Source: Pseudomonadota bacterium (GTDB lineage Bacteria; Desulfobacterota; Desulfobacteria; Desulfobacterales; ETH-SRB1). Taken from it: a DNA stretch of 30,162 nucleotides. The position numbers and the translations under genes are program-made. Location: positions 1 through 30,162 of the forward strand of contig JAHIKR010000185.1 in assembly GCA_018897415.1 (NCBI GenBank), written 5' to 3'. Within the stretch, counting starts at the first letter, position 1; each line of letters opens with the position of its first letter. The notes beneath the pieces are model-generated. The model did no database searches, had not been told where the DNA came from, and saw only the letters and a list, made by a program, of their open reading frames with translations. Positions 15,129 through 24,783 of this stretch are shown here, piece by piece.

Positions 15129-16097
15129 CTATCTTTGTCTGTTAAGCCGTTCAACGATTTGTTCACCCTTGGGCAAGCTGTTTGTGGTTTTTGGAAATGT
15201 TATTGAAGATCCGAAATTCTCGTCATCTGTGGCAAACACAATGCCGTTTGCATCACCTGCAAGTTCAAGGGCTTCAACCTTGTGATGTTTGAAACTTCGG
15301 AAAGGGATCATTTTGTCGGCAGGTTTAAATTCAACAGAGTTTCCGTTCGTGGAAAACCTGCCTGCAAAGTAGGCCGCTGATTGGAATGGGCCGGTATCTC
15401 CCGGATCGGATGCTGCAGTAATAATGGCAACCCCTTGAGGGGTTATCTTGATGTCGGAAATATGCCGGACATCCGGCTGTGTAGGCCACGGGATTTTCAG
15501 TTCTGCCGAACCCAAAACAGACAAATTGTAGTTTAATGGGGTAAACCATCCCCAGTAAATCACAGCAGGATTATTATTCTCGCCCCCGTGAGCCCAGACC
15601 GCGAGAAGTCTATTCTCAACTCTATGAATTGAAAGACCCTCAAAGTTTTGCCTTCTACCGCTATTGGGTAAAGAGAATACCTTGAGAACAGATATGGATA
15701 AACCGGTTATTTTAAAATGAAATATCTCTCCTTTGCTTGTTAAAGCCATAAAAGAGGGCTCATAGCCATCCGGCAATGCTGTTACGGATTCAAAGTCCAC
15801 TGGCAGCCGTGAGCTATCCGGCCATTCCAACGGGGTGTATTCCAAGGTAGTTTCATTAACAATGGTAACAATTGCCGCTCGCACCTGTCCTGGCATCTTA
15901 TTGTCATGAACTGCGAGTAGCCCGATCTTGCCGCCATTTTGATCAAATAGCGCAATGCCGCTTATGCCGAAGCCGTTGCCTTTTTTCACCACATGCCATT
16001 TTTTGTCAGCATCGGCATCGTTGGTGCAGCATAAAATAATCCACAAAAATAAAATTAAAACAAATAAAAACCACCTGTTACTATTGAAACGGCACAT
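15129..16097 (-). CDS. Secreted protein of unknown function, beta-propeller-like
   Basis: The 322-residue product has an N-terminal hydrophobic segment (WFLFVLILFLWIILCC) ending in cysteines, so it is exported; lipid attachment is possible but the lipobox is poor. The rest is beta-rich with repeated blades such as NFEGLSIHRVENRLLAVWAHGG and KVEALELAGDANGIVFATDDEN. These recall phytase-like or DUF3616-like propeller repeats; this is a weak family guess. Its start overlaps the 3' end of the upstream VanZ-like gene by 17 bases, so the two are co-expressed. No catalytic motif is evident. Confidence 0.75.
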   Translation of the reverse strand: MCRFNSNRWFLFVLILFLWIILCCTNDADADKKWHVVKKGNGFGISGIALFDQNGGKIGLLAVHDNKMPGQVRAAIVTIVNETTLEYTPLEWPDSSRLPVDFESVTALPDGYEPSFMALTSKGEIFHFKITGLSISVLKVFSLPNSGRRQNFEGLSIHRVENRLLAVWAHGGENNNPAVIYWGWFTPLNYNLSVLGSAELKIPWPTQPDVRHISDIKITPQGVAIITAASDPGDTGPFQSAAYFAGRFSTNGNSVEFKPADKMIPFRSFKHHKVEALELAGDANGIVFATDDENFGSSITFPKTTNSLPKGEQIVERLNRQR

Positions 16098-16968
16098 CCA
16101 AAACCCACCCGTAAATTATGACTGAATTTATGAGCACAAGGATTGCAATAGGCAAACTCACCCAAAGAAAAGCGGTTTTTACAGGCCTTTGAACCTCGTC
16201 CCTGCATTGCATTGTGTGGCGATACAATTGACACAGTACAACAAAGGCCATTATCATGAAAAGTGTATTCAATGCGATAAGCCAGTCCGGATAAAAATTC
16301 CATAAATCATAATGGTTTTTGATTTTAAACAGCTTAAGACAGCTTAATCCCGTGTTTAATAAGCCAAACAGAATAATCAAAAGAGAACCACCCATTTTTT
16401 TTAATTGATATATCCAGTCTATGCCAGGTCCACAGTTTTTTCTCAAACCCATAAGGCTCAATACCCCGATAAGGCTGGAGAAGGAGTTGTTTAACATGTC
16501 ATGCCAGCCATAATGACGGGTTGTATGTATTCCCTGCATTACTTCATCAAATACTCCCAGCAATGATGAAGCAAGAAATACCAGCACAAAGATGCCTGCC
16601 CCGCTATAATCAATTTGAATTGCCTCAAATAAAAGCCAGGCCATAAGCACATATTCCGGTATGTGTATATGTTTGTTCGGGTTTGGCTCAAGAAAAACGA
16701 TAAAAAAGGCAATAATAAGGCAAGGTATAAGAAAAAACGTTCTCCTTAATGAGAGATGTGTTTTTGCGGAATAGAAAAGATAGGCCGCGCCTGCTGAAAT
16801 AATAATAATTCGGGGCACTAGTCCTGCAATAGCCGGAGACCATCTCGATGAGATTATATCATATATAATGATCACATAGGGAAGAGAAAAGGTATATATT
16901 GCTATTGAAAGCCATAAAACAATTCTCAGTTTTCCGGTCTTATTGCCCGGATATTTTTGAGTTTTCAT
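16081..16968 (-). CDS. VanZ-like integral membrane protein
   Basis: The 295-residue product has about eight hydrophobic segments. The VanZ-family signature is visible: HIPEY (E105), DEVMQGIHTTRHYGWHDMLNN (D141, E142, Q145, R151, D157, N160) followed by a glycine-containing helix. VanZ itself gives teicoplanin resistance by an unknown mechanism; most bacterial members are uncharacterised envelope proteins. The C-terminal ~110 residues with further membrane helices go beyond the classic VanZ domain. The gene overlaps the downstream exported protein gene, suggesting that the pair acts at the cell envelope. Confidence 0.8.
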   Translation of the reverse strand: MKTQKYPGNKTGKLRIVLWLSIAIYTFSLPYVIIIYDIISSRWSPAIAGLVPRIIIISAGAAYLFYSAKTHLSLRRTFFLIPCLIIAFFIVFLEPNPNKHIHIPEYVLMAWLLFEAIQIDYSGAGIFVLVFLASSLLGVFDEVMQGIHTTRHYGWHDMLNNSFSSLIGVLSLMGLRKNCGPGIDWIYQLKKMGGSLLIILFGLLNTGLSCLKLFKIKNHYDLWNFYPDWLIALNTLFMIMAFVVLCQLYRHTMQCRDEVQRPVKTAFLWVSLPIAILVLINSVIIYGWVLDVPFQ

Positions 16969-17038
16969 CCCTTACCTTGTGCCCAAGCATACGCCTTTGG
17001 CAATTTTGACAAGATCATATTTTTGGGTGCAGTTGCTG

Positions 17039-18421
17039 TTAGAATTCTATACTGTTTGGGGTTCTTGGAAATGGAATTACATCTCTGATGTTGCTTATAC
17101 CTGTCATTAACATTATTAACCGCTCAAACCCAAGACCAAAACCGCTGTGAGGAACAGTTCCGAACTTTCGGGAATCTAAGTACCACCAGTAATTTTCTTT
17201 TAACAAATCCGTTTCATTCATACGGGCTTCAAGCATTGACAGACGTTCTTCCCGCTGGCTTCCGCCTATTAATTCTCCTATACGGGGCACAAGAACATCC
17301 ATGGCGGCCACGGTCTTGTTATCATCATTCAGTCTCATATAAAAAGGCTTAATGTCTTTTGGATAATTGTAGATAACTACAGGTTTTTTAAAGAAATCTT
17401 CGGTTAGATAGCGTTCGTGTTCTGTCTGAAGATCTTTTCCAAAGCTTATATCAAACTTGAAGTTTCTCCCGGATTTTCTTAAAATTTCTACAGCCTCTTC
17501 ATAAGGAATTCTTTTATATTCAGACCGGGCAATATTTTCTAAGGTAGATTTTAAACTTTTATCAACAAATCTTGTAAAAAGCTTCAGATCGTCAGCACAT
17601 TCTTCCAGAATATATACAGTAAGATACTTTATCAGTTCCTCTGCAAGGTCTATATCCTCAAAAAGGTCGCAGAAAGCCATTTCTGGCTCAACCATCCAGA
17701 ACTCGGAAACATGTCTTCTTGTGTTTGAATTTTCTGCCCTGAAAGTTGGACCAAAGGTATAAACATCCCCTAGAGCCATGGCAAACATTTCGGCTGAAAG
17801 CTGTCCCGATACCGTAAGGTTTGCCTCTGTTCCAAAAAAGTCTTTGGAATAATCAATTTTTCCGTCTTTTTTCGGAGGATTTTCAAAATCAATTGTAGTT
17901 ACCTTAAATAGTTCTCCGGCCCCCTCACAATCAGAACCGGTTATTATTGGAGAATGAATATAGTGGAAACCTCTTTCTCTGAAAAACCTGTGAATGGCAA
18001 ATGATAATTCCGATCTTATGCGAAAAATAGCGCCGTATTTATTTGTTCTGGGTCTTAAATGAGCTATTGTTCTTAAATATTCGTCACTATGGCGTTTTTT
18101 CTGCAAAGGGTAGGAGTCCGGCGCCAGGCTTATTATTTCTAATGCTTTTGCATCAACTTCCCATTTCTGGTCTTTTCCCTTTGACTCAATCAAGTCACCT
18201 GTAACTGTTACGGCTGATCCGGTTGTAATTTTTTTTATTTCTTCATAATTTTGTAAAGATTCATCAGCAATAATCTGCAGGTTTTCAAGACAGGATCCGT
18301 CATTTATTTCTATAAATGAAAAATTACTTGAATCGCGCCTGGTTCTTACCCATCCTTTTGCAACAATATTATCTCTGGGTGTTTCTGATTTTAAAAGGCG
18401 GACAATTTTTGTACGATGCAT
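17039..18421 (-). CDS. asnS: Asparaginyl-tRNA synthetase
   Basis: The 460-residue product is normal for AsnRS. An N-terminal OB-fold anticodon-binding domain (VAKGWVRTRRDSSNFSFIEINDGS) is followed by a class II catalytic core: motif 2 FRAENSNTRRHVSEFWMVEPE and motif 3 GFGLGFERLIMLMTGISNIRDVIPFPRTP. It charges tRNA-Asn with asparagine in the cytoplasm. It lies 12 bases after the htrA stop, so both are probably read from one transcript. A degraded fragment of its 3' end lies at 13116-13198. Confidence 0.97.
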   Translation of the reverse strand: MHRTKIVRLLKSETPRDNIVAKGWVRTRRDSSNFSFIEINDGSCLENLQIIADESLQNYEEIKKITTGSAVTVTGDLIESKGKDQKWEVDAKALEIISLAPDSYPLQKKRHSDEYLRTIAHLRPRTNKYGAIFRIRSELSFAIHRFFRERGFHYIHSPIITGSDCEGAGELFKVTTIDFENPPKKDGKIDYSKDFFGTEANLTVSGQLSAEMFAMALGDVYTFGPTFRAENSNTRRHVSEFWMVEPEMAFCDLFEDIDLAEELIKYLTVYILEECADDLKLFTRFVDKSLKSTLENIARSEYKRIPYEEAVEILRKSGRNFKFDISFGKDLQTEHERYLTEDFFKKPVVIYNYPKDIKPFYMRLNDDNKTVAAMDVLVPRIGELIGGSQREERLSMLEARMNETDLLKENYWWYLDSRKFGTVPHSGFGLGFERLIMLMTGISNIRDVIPFPRTPNSIEF

Positions 18422-18433
18422 ATAATTCCCTGT

Positions 18434-19849
18434 CTAAAGTTTTACAGATATATAATACCCCTGATCTCCCCGCTGCAAAAGTATAACTACGGATGTTTTG
18501 TGGCGGTATTTTACAATAGCCCCTTCAAAGTCTTTTAAATTTTTAACATTAATTTCATCTATCTGTCGAATTATATCTCCGGGCCTTACTCCTATCCGGT
18601 ACAAATAGGATTGACGGTTAATTTCTGTAATAATAACGCCTTGTTTTGCTGTTATTTTATAAGCAAAAGGCTTTCTTGATGACATATTTTCGGTTCTTAT
18701 ACCCATAAGTTGATATGCCAGTTCTCCAGCCAAATCTAACGGAAACACAGCAGCAACCAGCGAAACATTTAATGCTTTGCCGTTTCGCCACAAATTAATT
18801 TTTATTGTATTGCCGGCAGAAGAGTCTTTTAAAGCTGTCCTGTAATCATTATTTGAGTGAATTTTTCTGGTTCCAATTGAAATAATTATATCGCCGTCGT
18901 GTATGCCTGCTTTGTGTGAAGGGCTATTCTTTGCAACTTCTTTAACCAGAACGCCCTTGTTGCCAGGGACTTTTAGATATTGTGCAAGCCTTTTGTCAAG
19001 GTTCTGGATTGTAAGGCCTATCCATGGTTGTATTACCTCACCATATTGTATAAGATCAGATATAATTCTTTTTGCTTTATTTATGGGTATGGCAAAACCT
19101 ATTCCCTGAGCTTTTGCATATATAGCTGTATTTATTCCTATTAATTCGCCATTTATGTTGAGAAGCGGTCCTCCGCTGTTGCCAGGATTTATTGAAGCAT
19201 CAATCTGAATAAAATCATGAAAAACCCTGTCTTCTGTCCTGATACTGCGGTTTTTGGCGCTTATGACTCCGGTTGTGACAGTGTTTGAAAATCCGAACGG
19301 ATTCCCTATAGCGATAACTGTTTCTCCAATCATAATATCTTCGGAACTACCCATTTCAATGGCAGGAAGAGGGTCTTTTGAGGTTATTTGTAATACAGCA
19401 AGGTCAGAGTCAGGATCTGCGCCTACAACTTTGGCGGTGAACTCTCGTTCATCTTTTAAGGTTACGGTAATTGTTCCTGTTTTTGTAATTACATGTGAGT
19501 TGGTTAGAATAAACCCCCTTTTTCCGTCAATAATTACACCTGAACCAAGGCTGGTTCTTTTTTGCCGCCTTTCAAGTCCCGGATCAAAAAAATCCTTGAA
19601 AAATGAATCAAAAAAGGGATCTATACCAAACCCTGAAAAAGGATTAATTCGTTTGCTAACTTCGAATTCTGAGCTTATATTAACTACAGCAGGGCTTACC
19701 TTGCGAACAGCCTTTACAACCGCATCTTCACGTTTATATTCAAAGCAAAGGCAGTTGAGTGGTGCAAAAAATACCACATTGACTGTAACAAAAAATGAAA
19801 TTATCGATTTAATAAGTTTTTTGTTGATTTGAGCTGTTAGTTTTGTCAT
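18434..19849 (-). CDS. htrA: Periplasmic Do-like serine protease (HtrA/DegP family)
   Basis: The 471-residue product has a signal sequence (SIISFFVTVNVVFFAPLNCLC), so it is periplasmic. The trypsin-like domain carries the triad H119 (LTNSHV), D149 (DSDLAVL) and S225 (NPGNSGGPL). Two PDZ domains follow (~275-370 and ~385-470), with GVLVKEVAKNSPSHKAGIHDGDIIISI in the first. Members degrade or refold damaged envelope proteins. It is the first gene of a likely htrA-asnS unit and is divergent from the radical SAM gene across 51 bases. Which of DegP, DegQ or MucD it equals cannot be told from sequence alone. Confidence 0.95.
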   Translation of the reverse strand: MTKLTAQINKKLIKSIISFFVTVNVVFFAPLNCLCFEYKREDAVVKAVRKVSPAVVNISSEFEVSKRINPFSGFGIDPFFDSFFKDFFDPGLERRQKRTSLGSGVIIDGKRGFILTNSHVITKTGTITVTLKDEREFTAKVVGADPDSDLAVLQITSKDPLPAIEMGSSEDIMIGETVIAIGNPFGFSNTVTTGVISAKNRSIRTEDRVFHDFIQIDASINPGNSGGPLLNINGELIGINTAIYAKAQGIGFAIPINKAKRIISDLIQYGEVIQPWIGLTIQNLDKRLAQYLKVPGNKGVLVKEVAKNSPSHKAGIHDGDIIISIGTRKIHSNNDYRTALKDSSAGNTIKINLWRNGKALNVSLVAAVFPLDLAGELAYQLMGIRTENMSSRKPFAYKITAKQGVIITEINRQSYLYRIGVRPGDIIRQIDEINVKNLKDFEGAIVKYRHKTSVVILLQRGDQGYYISVKL

Positions 19850-19900
19850 TTTTATAACTTTTTCGAGTTCATACCGTTAATAATTTATTAAATTCATAGC

Positions 19901-22432
19901 ATGAACATTAAATCCATTCAAGACATCCTGCCGCTGGTTGAGAGACCAAGTCGATACTTAGGCACTGAAATAAATTGTATAAAAAAAGATGAAGACAGAA
20001 TCAAGCTCAGAATAGCCCTTGTTTTTCCGGATCTTTACGAGATAGGAACATCTCATTTAGGGCTTCATATACTTTATCATATATTAAATAGCCATGAAGA
20101 AATTGCTGCAGAAAGGGTCTTTGTTCCAGGCACAGACATGGAAGCCTATCTTAGATCATCAGATATTCCATTAATGTCCCTGGAATCTCGAAAACCTCTT
20201 AACGAGTTCGACATTATTGGATTTAGTCTTCTTTACGAACTGAACTATACAAACATTCTTAATATTCTTGACCTTGCAAAAATTCCGTTTTTTTCTTCAC
20301 AAAGAGACAGTTCACATCCTCTAATAATTGCGGGCGGTCCCTGTGCCTGTAACCCTGAGCCTGTTGCCGATTTTTTTGATGCCTTTGTTATAGGAGACGG
20401 TGAAAACGTAATAATGGGAATGACCCGTTCCTGGCTTAAATGGAAAGATGGATTCAATGGAGAAAAAGAAAGCCTTTATAAAATGTGGGCTGATATACAG
20501 GGCGTTTATATCCCGTCTTTTTTTGAGCCAACATTCGATAAATCGGGTTTCCAGATTCTTTTACCCAGGTTTTTAAAATACCAAAAAATTAAGAGAGCTA
20601 TAGTAAATGATCTTGATAAAGCGCCTTTTCCTGATGCCCCGATCCTGCCCTATGGCAGACCCATACACGATCGGCTTCGTCTCGAAGTGTCCAGAGGATG
20701 TACAAGGGGTTGCAGGTTCTGTCAGGCAGGTATGATATACCGCCCGGTAAGGGAAAGGTCTGTAGATACAATTCTGGCTCTATCAAACAAATCAATAACA
20801 GCGACTGGTTACGAGGATATTTCTTTGTTATCATTAAGCATTGGAGATTATATATGTATAAATCCCCTGATGGAACAGCTTATGGCTTTGTGCGAGCCTA
20901 AACATATTGCCGTTTCATTTCCTTCTCTCCGGGCAGGAACATTGACACCGGAACTCATGCGGCATGTTAAGCGGGTCAGAAAAACAGGTTTTACTATTGC
21001 TCCTGAGGCTGGAAGCCAGAGGCTTCGAGACGTTATTAATAAGAATATTAGGAAGGAAGATATCATTGATACAGTGAAAAACGCTTATGATTTGGGTTGG
21101 CAGGTAATAAAGCTCTATTTTATGGTTGGTCTTCCAACAGAGACAAGCGAAGATCTAAAATCAATTGTAAGCCTTATAAAAGAACTAAGAGAGGTTAATT
21201 CTGGCAAAGGTCGTAAAAACAAAATAAACGTTAGTGTAACAACCTTTATTCCCAAACCCCATACTCCCTTTCAGTGGGCAAGGCAGATTTCTTTAGCTGA
21301 ATCAAAGGATAGGGTTGGCTGGCTGCAGAACAATCTTAAAATGTCTGGTATTAATTTTAAGTGGCAAAACCCGGAGGTTAGTTTGCTTGAGGGGCTTTGG
21401 GCGCGTGGTGACAGACAGCTTTCACATTTACTGGTTGCTGCACACAAGAAGGGGTGTAAGTTAGACGGTTGGAGCGACAAATTTAATTATAGATTGTGGC
21501 AAGAGGCCATTTGTGATGAGGGGGTGGGCATAGATTTTTATACTGCAAGGTCAAGAAACACAGAGGAGCCACTTCCATGGGACCACATCGATGTTGGGAT
21601 TGAAAAAGATTATTTAATAGAAGAATGGGAAAAAGCAACAAGAGGCGAACTTACTCCGGACTGTCGTACGGGTAATTGTAATGCCTGTGGAGTATGCGAT
21701 TTTAATGTTATAGAACCAAAAGTATTTGAAATGCCTGAGGATAAATGCGCATTTGATATTGGCAGTGGTTTGTTAAGAGCGGATAATATTGAGCAAGATA
21801 TAAAGGAGGGGTTGTTAAAAACACTCAAAGTTTCTTTTTCAAAGCTCGATCAGGCTAAATATTTTGGACAGCTTGAACTAGTTAATATTCTTTTGCGAGC
21901 TATAAGGCGTGCCGCGATACCAATTAAGTTTTCAGAAGGATTTCATCCTAAGCCAAAAATTTCTTTTGAAGATACTTTGCCTATAGGCATAGAAAGTTTA
22001 AAAGAATATTTTTATTTGGTTGTTCCAGAGAATTTTAAACCACAGTCAGTAGTAGAAAGTTTAAATAAACACCTTCCAGAAGGTATTACAGTCAATGACT
22101 GTCATGCTGTTTCCGCCAAACCGGTCCTTAATAAGCAGAAAAAATATAGTTATTTTATTACAATGCCGGAGACTTCTTTTGATAATAAAGATCTGGAGTT
22201 TTTTTTACAAAGCCCGGAGTTTATCATTTCTCGTATTGACCGAAAAGGGAGGTTGAAAAAGATAAACTTAAAGGATATGATTTTAGAGATTGAGTTGCTT
22301 AATCCATACAAATTACAAATGACACTTATGTCTGAATCAGGGAAAACCGTTAGGCCCTTAGAGGTAATTAAAGGAATTTTCGGACTAACCGATGAAAGAG
22401 CAAGGAAGGCCAAGTTTATAAAAACAATGTAA
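19901..22432 (+). CDS. B12-binding radical SAM protein with DUF2344 domain
   Basis: The 843-residue product is a fusion of the TIGR03960 and TIGR03936 families. The N-terminus (~1-200) is a cobalamin-binding-like Rossmann region (VFPDLYEIGTSHLGLHILYH, IIAGGPCACNPEPVADFFD). The radical SAM core has C267-x3-C271-x2-C274 in SRGCTRGCRFCQAG for the 4Fe-4S cluster. A Cys-rich segment (CRTGNCNACGVCDF) precedes the C-terminal DUF2344 domain (~640-843, with FSEGFHPKPKISF). The substrate is unknown; conserved linkage with RNase G suggests a role in RNA or ribosome modification (inference). It ends four bases before rng. Confidence 0.95.
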   Translation: MNIKSIQDILPLVERPSRYLGTEINCIKKDEDRIKLRIALVFPDLYEIGTSHLGLHILYHILNSHEEIAAERVFVPGTDMEAYLRSSDIPLMSLESRKPLNEFDIIGFSLLYELNYTNILNILDLAKIPFFSSQRDSSHPLIIAGGPCACNPEPVADFFDAFVIGDGENVIMGMTRSWLKWKDGFNGEKESLYKMWADIQGVYIPSFFEPTFDKSGFQILLPRFLKYQKIKRAIVNDLDKAPFPDAPILPYGRPIHDRLRLEVSRGCTRGCRFCQAGMIYRPVRERSVDTILALSNKSITATGYEDISLLSLSIGDYICINPLMEQLMALCEPKHIAVSFPSLRAGTLTPELMRHVKRVRKTGFTIAPEAGSQRLRDVINKNIRKEDIIDTVKNAYDLGWQVIKLYFMVGLPTETSEDLKSIVSLIKELREVNSGKGRKNKINVSVTTFIPKPHTPFQWARQISLAESKDRVGWLQNNLKMSGINFKWQNPEVSLLEGLWARGDRQLSHLLVAAHKKGCKLDGWSDKFNYRLWQEAICDEGVGIDFYTARSRNTEEPLPWDHIDVGIEKDYLIEEWEKATRGELTPDCRTGNCNACGVCDFNVIEPKVFEMPEDKCAFDIGSGLLRADNIEQDIKEGLLKTLKVSFSKLDQAKYFGQLELVNILLRAIRRAAIPIKFSEGFHPKPKISFEDTLPIGIESLKEYFYLVVPENFKPQSVVESLNKHLPEGITVNDCHAVSAKPVLNKQKKYSYFITMPETSFDNKDLEFFLQSPEFIISRIDRKGRLKKINLKDMILEIELLNPYKLQMTLMSESGKTVRPLEVIKGIFGLTDERARKAKFIKTM

Positions 22433-22436
22433 ATAT

Positions 22437-23981
22437 ATGCATAAAAAGCTAGTCATAAATGTTGCAAAACACGAAACCCGGGTAGCTCTTCTTGAGAATG
22501 GGACAATTGTTGAACTTTTTATTGAGAGAGAAGATGATTCCAATATAGCGGGAAATATATATAAAGGAAGAGTGCAGAGAGTTCTGCCGGGTATGCAGGC
22601 GGCCTTTGTTGATATTGGTTTAAATCAGGCCGCTTTTGTATATGTTGATGATGTAATTTGTAATGATTATAAGGAGTTCGAACAAGTTTTTATTAAAAAC
22701 AGCGAAGTTGAGAATAGAATTTCCGGCACAGACTCCGCAAATCATACCTCATCCCCCATAGAACGTAATAACCGTCACATTGAGGAGCTCATTACTGAGG
22801 GCATGGAAATCATGGTTCAGGTTGCCAAGTCCCCAATTGGGACAAAGGGGCCAAGGGCAACTAGCCATATTTCGCTTCCAGGCCGCTTCCTTGTTATTAT
22901 GCCGACATCTGATCATATAGGTATATCCAGGTGTATAGAAAGCGAACCCGAACGAGAACGTTTAAAAAATATAGTTCTGTCCTTAAGAAAAGAACCTTAT
23001 GGCTATATTGTGAGGACGGTGAGCGAGGGCATATATGAAGAGAAGCTCGCAAAAGAAATGAGTTTTCTTAACAATTTGTGGGAAAGCATTCAGAGAAGAT
23101 ACAAGTCAGCGCCGGCGCCTTCTCTTTTACACAAGGAGCTTACCGTTAGCCTCCGAGCGGTAAGGGATCTTTTGACCAATGAGGCAGAAAAATTAATTAT
23201 TGATTCTCGTTCCGGTTCTGAATCAATTCTTTCTTTTCTCGATACATTCATGCCAAGCCTAAAGGATTCTGTTGAGCTATACGAAGGTTCTGAGCCAATT
23301 TTTGATGCGTATAATTTAGAAGGCGACATATCACGTGCATTAAGAAGAAAGGTGTGGCTTAAATCAGGCGGCTATATTGTGATTGAACATACGGAAGCCC
23401 TTGTAGCTATAGATGTAAACACCGGTCGATATGTGGGCAAGCATAATCTTGAGGAAACAATTTTAAAGACCAATCTTGAGGCGGTTAAAGAAATTGCATA
23501 TCAGATAAGACTTAGAGATATAGGCGGTATAATTATAATTGATTTTATTGATGTTGAAAAAAAATCAAACCAAGATAAAATTTTTAACGCCCTTAAAGAA
23601 GCGTTAAAAAAGGATAGAAGCAAGAGCCATATTCTTCCAATGTCGGATATGGGTTTAATACAGATGACTCGCAAGCGGATCAGACAGCCGCTAACAAGGA
23701 TGCTTTGCGAGCCATGTTTTTATTGCGATGGAGAGGGCTACCTTACATCCAGGCAAACAATTTGTTATAATATATACAGGGAGATACTCCGAGACGCACC
23801 CGATATGGTGGGGGATAGACTGACTTTAAGGGTAAACCCCAAAATTGCCGACCTTCTTCTAGACGAAGAAAATCATATAATAACCTCCTTAGAACAAACT
23901 CTTGACAAGCGGATTGTAATATACCCTAATCCTCAGCTTCATATGGAGGAATTTGATATTTTTGAAGTTCTCAAGGAATAG
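22437..23981 (+). CDS. rng: Ribonuclease G (RNase E/G family)
   Basis: The 514-residue product is RNase G-like, with no long C-terminal degradosome scaffold. An N-terminal S1-type RNA-binding domain (NIYKGRVQRVLPGMQAAFVDIGLNQAAFVYVDD) is followed by the catalytic DNase I-like domain with metal ligands D326 (VAIDVNTG) and D369 (IIIIDFIDV), and a zinc-link C424-x2-C427. It cleaves single-stranded RNA, for example in 16S rRNA 5' maturation. It is coupled to the radical SAM gene with a four-base gap. A GC-rich repeat and a new transcription start probably separate it from rpmH. Confidence 0.96.
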   Translation: MHKKLVINVAKHETRVALLENGTIVELFIEREDDSNIAGNIYKGRVQRVLPGMQAAFVDIGLNQAAFVYVDDVICNDYKEFEQVFIKNSEVENRISGTDSANHTSSPIERNNRHIEELITEGMEIMVQVAKSPIGTKGPRATSHISLPGRFLVIMPTSDHIGISRCIESEPERERLKNIVLSLRKEPYGYIVRTVSEGIYEEKLAKEMSFLNNLWESIQRRYKSAPAPSLLHKELTVSLRAVRDLLTNEAEKLIIDSRSGSESILSFLDTFMPSLKDSVELYEGSEPIFDAYNLEGDISRALRRKVWLKSGGYIVIEHTEALVAIDVNTGRYVGKHNLEETILKTNLEAVKEIAYQIRLRDIGGIIIIDFIDVEKKSNQDKIFNALKEALKKDRSKSHILPMSDMGLIQMTRKRIRQPLTRMLCEPCFYCDGEGYLTSRQTICYNIYREILRDAPDMVGDRLTLRVNPKIADLLLDEENHIITSLEQTLDKRIVIYPNPQLHMEEFDIFEVLKE

Positions 23982-24009
23982 CAGTTAACTTTTGGGTTGA
24001 TTTTGGGGC

Positions 24010-24015
24010 TTGACA
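24010..24015 (+). promoter_or_regulatory. Possible -35 element (TTGACA) upstream of rpmH
   Basis: An exact TTGACA lies in the 204-base gap between rng and rpmH. No good -10 hexamer is found at 16-18 bases; the region there is a T run. It is listed as a weak candidate for the rpmH operon promoter. Confidence 0.25.
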
Positions 24016-24090
24016 ATATAAACTCATTGTGTTTTTTTCACAATTTCATGTATTTGAGTTGCGGCCATTAAAATCGTAATTATTTTATCT

Positions 24091-24147
24091 TGATGAACTC
24101 GTAAAAAGTCGAAATTTGGACGGCAAAGTAATCCCGCCAAGGCGGGA
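24091..24147. repeat. Partial dispersed-repeat element with GC hairpin
   Basis: The stretch starts with TGAACTCGTAAAAAGTCG, which looks like an end of a dispersed inverted-repeat element. It includes a perfect short hairpin TCCCGCC/GGCGGGA (24132-24147). No matching right end is found before rpmH, so it appears truncated. A shorter AACTCGTAAAAA match occurs near 8227. The hairpin lies in the likely rpmH leader. Confidence 0.4.
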
Positions 24148-24185
24148 CAGTTTCAAGGCGCGCAAAGCCGTCAAAGGATTGAATT

Positions 24186-24320
24186 ATGAAAAGAACCTAT
24201 CAGCCAAGCAGAATTAAACGAGCCAGAACACATGGATTCTTGAAAAGAATGTCAACAAAACAGGGAAGAAGAGTTATTAACAGGCGGAGAGCGAAAGGGA
24301 GAAAGCGTTTATCGGTTTAA
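24186..24320 (+). CDS. rpmH: 50S ribosomal protein L34
   Basis: The 44-residue product starts MKRTYQPSRIKRARTHGF and ends RRRAKGRKRLSV, matching L34 along its whole length. It is a small basic protein of the large ribosomal subunit. It heads the classic cluster rpmH-rnpA-yidD-yidC-jag-mnmE. In many bacteria dnaA is divergent from rpmH; here rng lies upstream instead. Confidence 0.98.
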   Translation: MKRTYQPSRIKRARTHGFLKRMSTKQGRRVINRRRAKGRKRLSV

Positions 24321-24429
24321 ATCGGCTCTTTTTTATAAAGTCGTACACACAACGCTTTGATTTTATTAAATAAATTTATGCAAAAACAAAACTAAATTTT
24401 CGATTTCGGTTACAGAGGGTAAATATTTT

Positions 24430-24783
24430 TTGCGCTTTTTTCCCTTTACAAGGGCAGATAGAATTTTAAAACATCCCGATTTTTTTAGAATATCGAAGTG
24501 CGGAAGCAAACTTCAGAACAGATATTTTCTTGTTCTATTCTGTCCGGGCAGGTTTAAGAGAACACGATTGGGGGTTACTGTATCCAAAAAGGTTGGAAAC
24601 GCTGTAGAACGCAACAGGATCAAACGTATTTTTCGTGAATATTTTCGGTTAAACAGGCATAAGATAACGGGTTTTTGGGATATTAATATGATTGCCAAGA
24701 AAGAGGCCGCAGGACTGACTTCAAATCAGGCTTTATTATCTCTTCAAAAAATTTTTGATAAAATATCAGTTAGTCATGATTAA
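24430..24783 (+). CDS. rnpA: Ribonuclease P protein component
   Basis: The 117-residue product has the family pattern FTRADRILKHPDFF near the start and the RNR signature region RLGVTVSKKVGNAVERNRIKRIFREYFR. It binds the RNase P RNA to process tRNA 5' ends. The start is a TTG at 24430, with AGAGGG about ten bases upstream; no suitable ATG is available and the homologous N-terminus begins here. It lies 109 bases after rpmH and overlaps yidD by eight bases. The RNase P RNA gene itself is not in the window. Confidence 0.95.
   Translation: MRFFPFTRADRILKHPDFFRISKCGSKLQNRYFLVLFCPGRFKRTRLGVTVSKKVGNAVERNRIKRIFREYFRLNRHKITGFWDINMIAKKEAAGLTSNQALLSLQKIFDKISVSHD

Noticed and set aside
19254..19832. 192-codon frame antisense to htrA
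   Set aside because: It lies wholly opposite conserved protease coding sequence and has no recognisable features of its own.
24321..24429. Terminator or small RNA between rpmH and rnpA
   Set aside because: There is a T run after rpmH, but no convincing stem precedes it.
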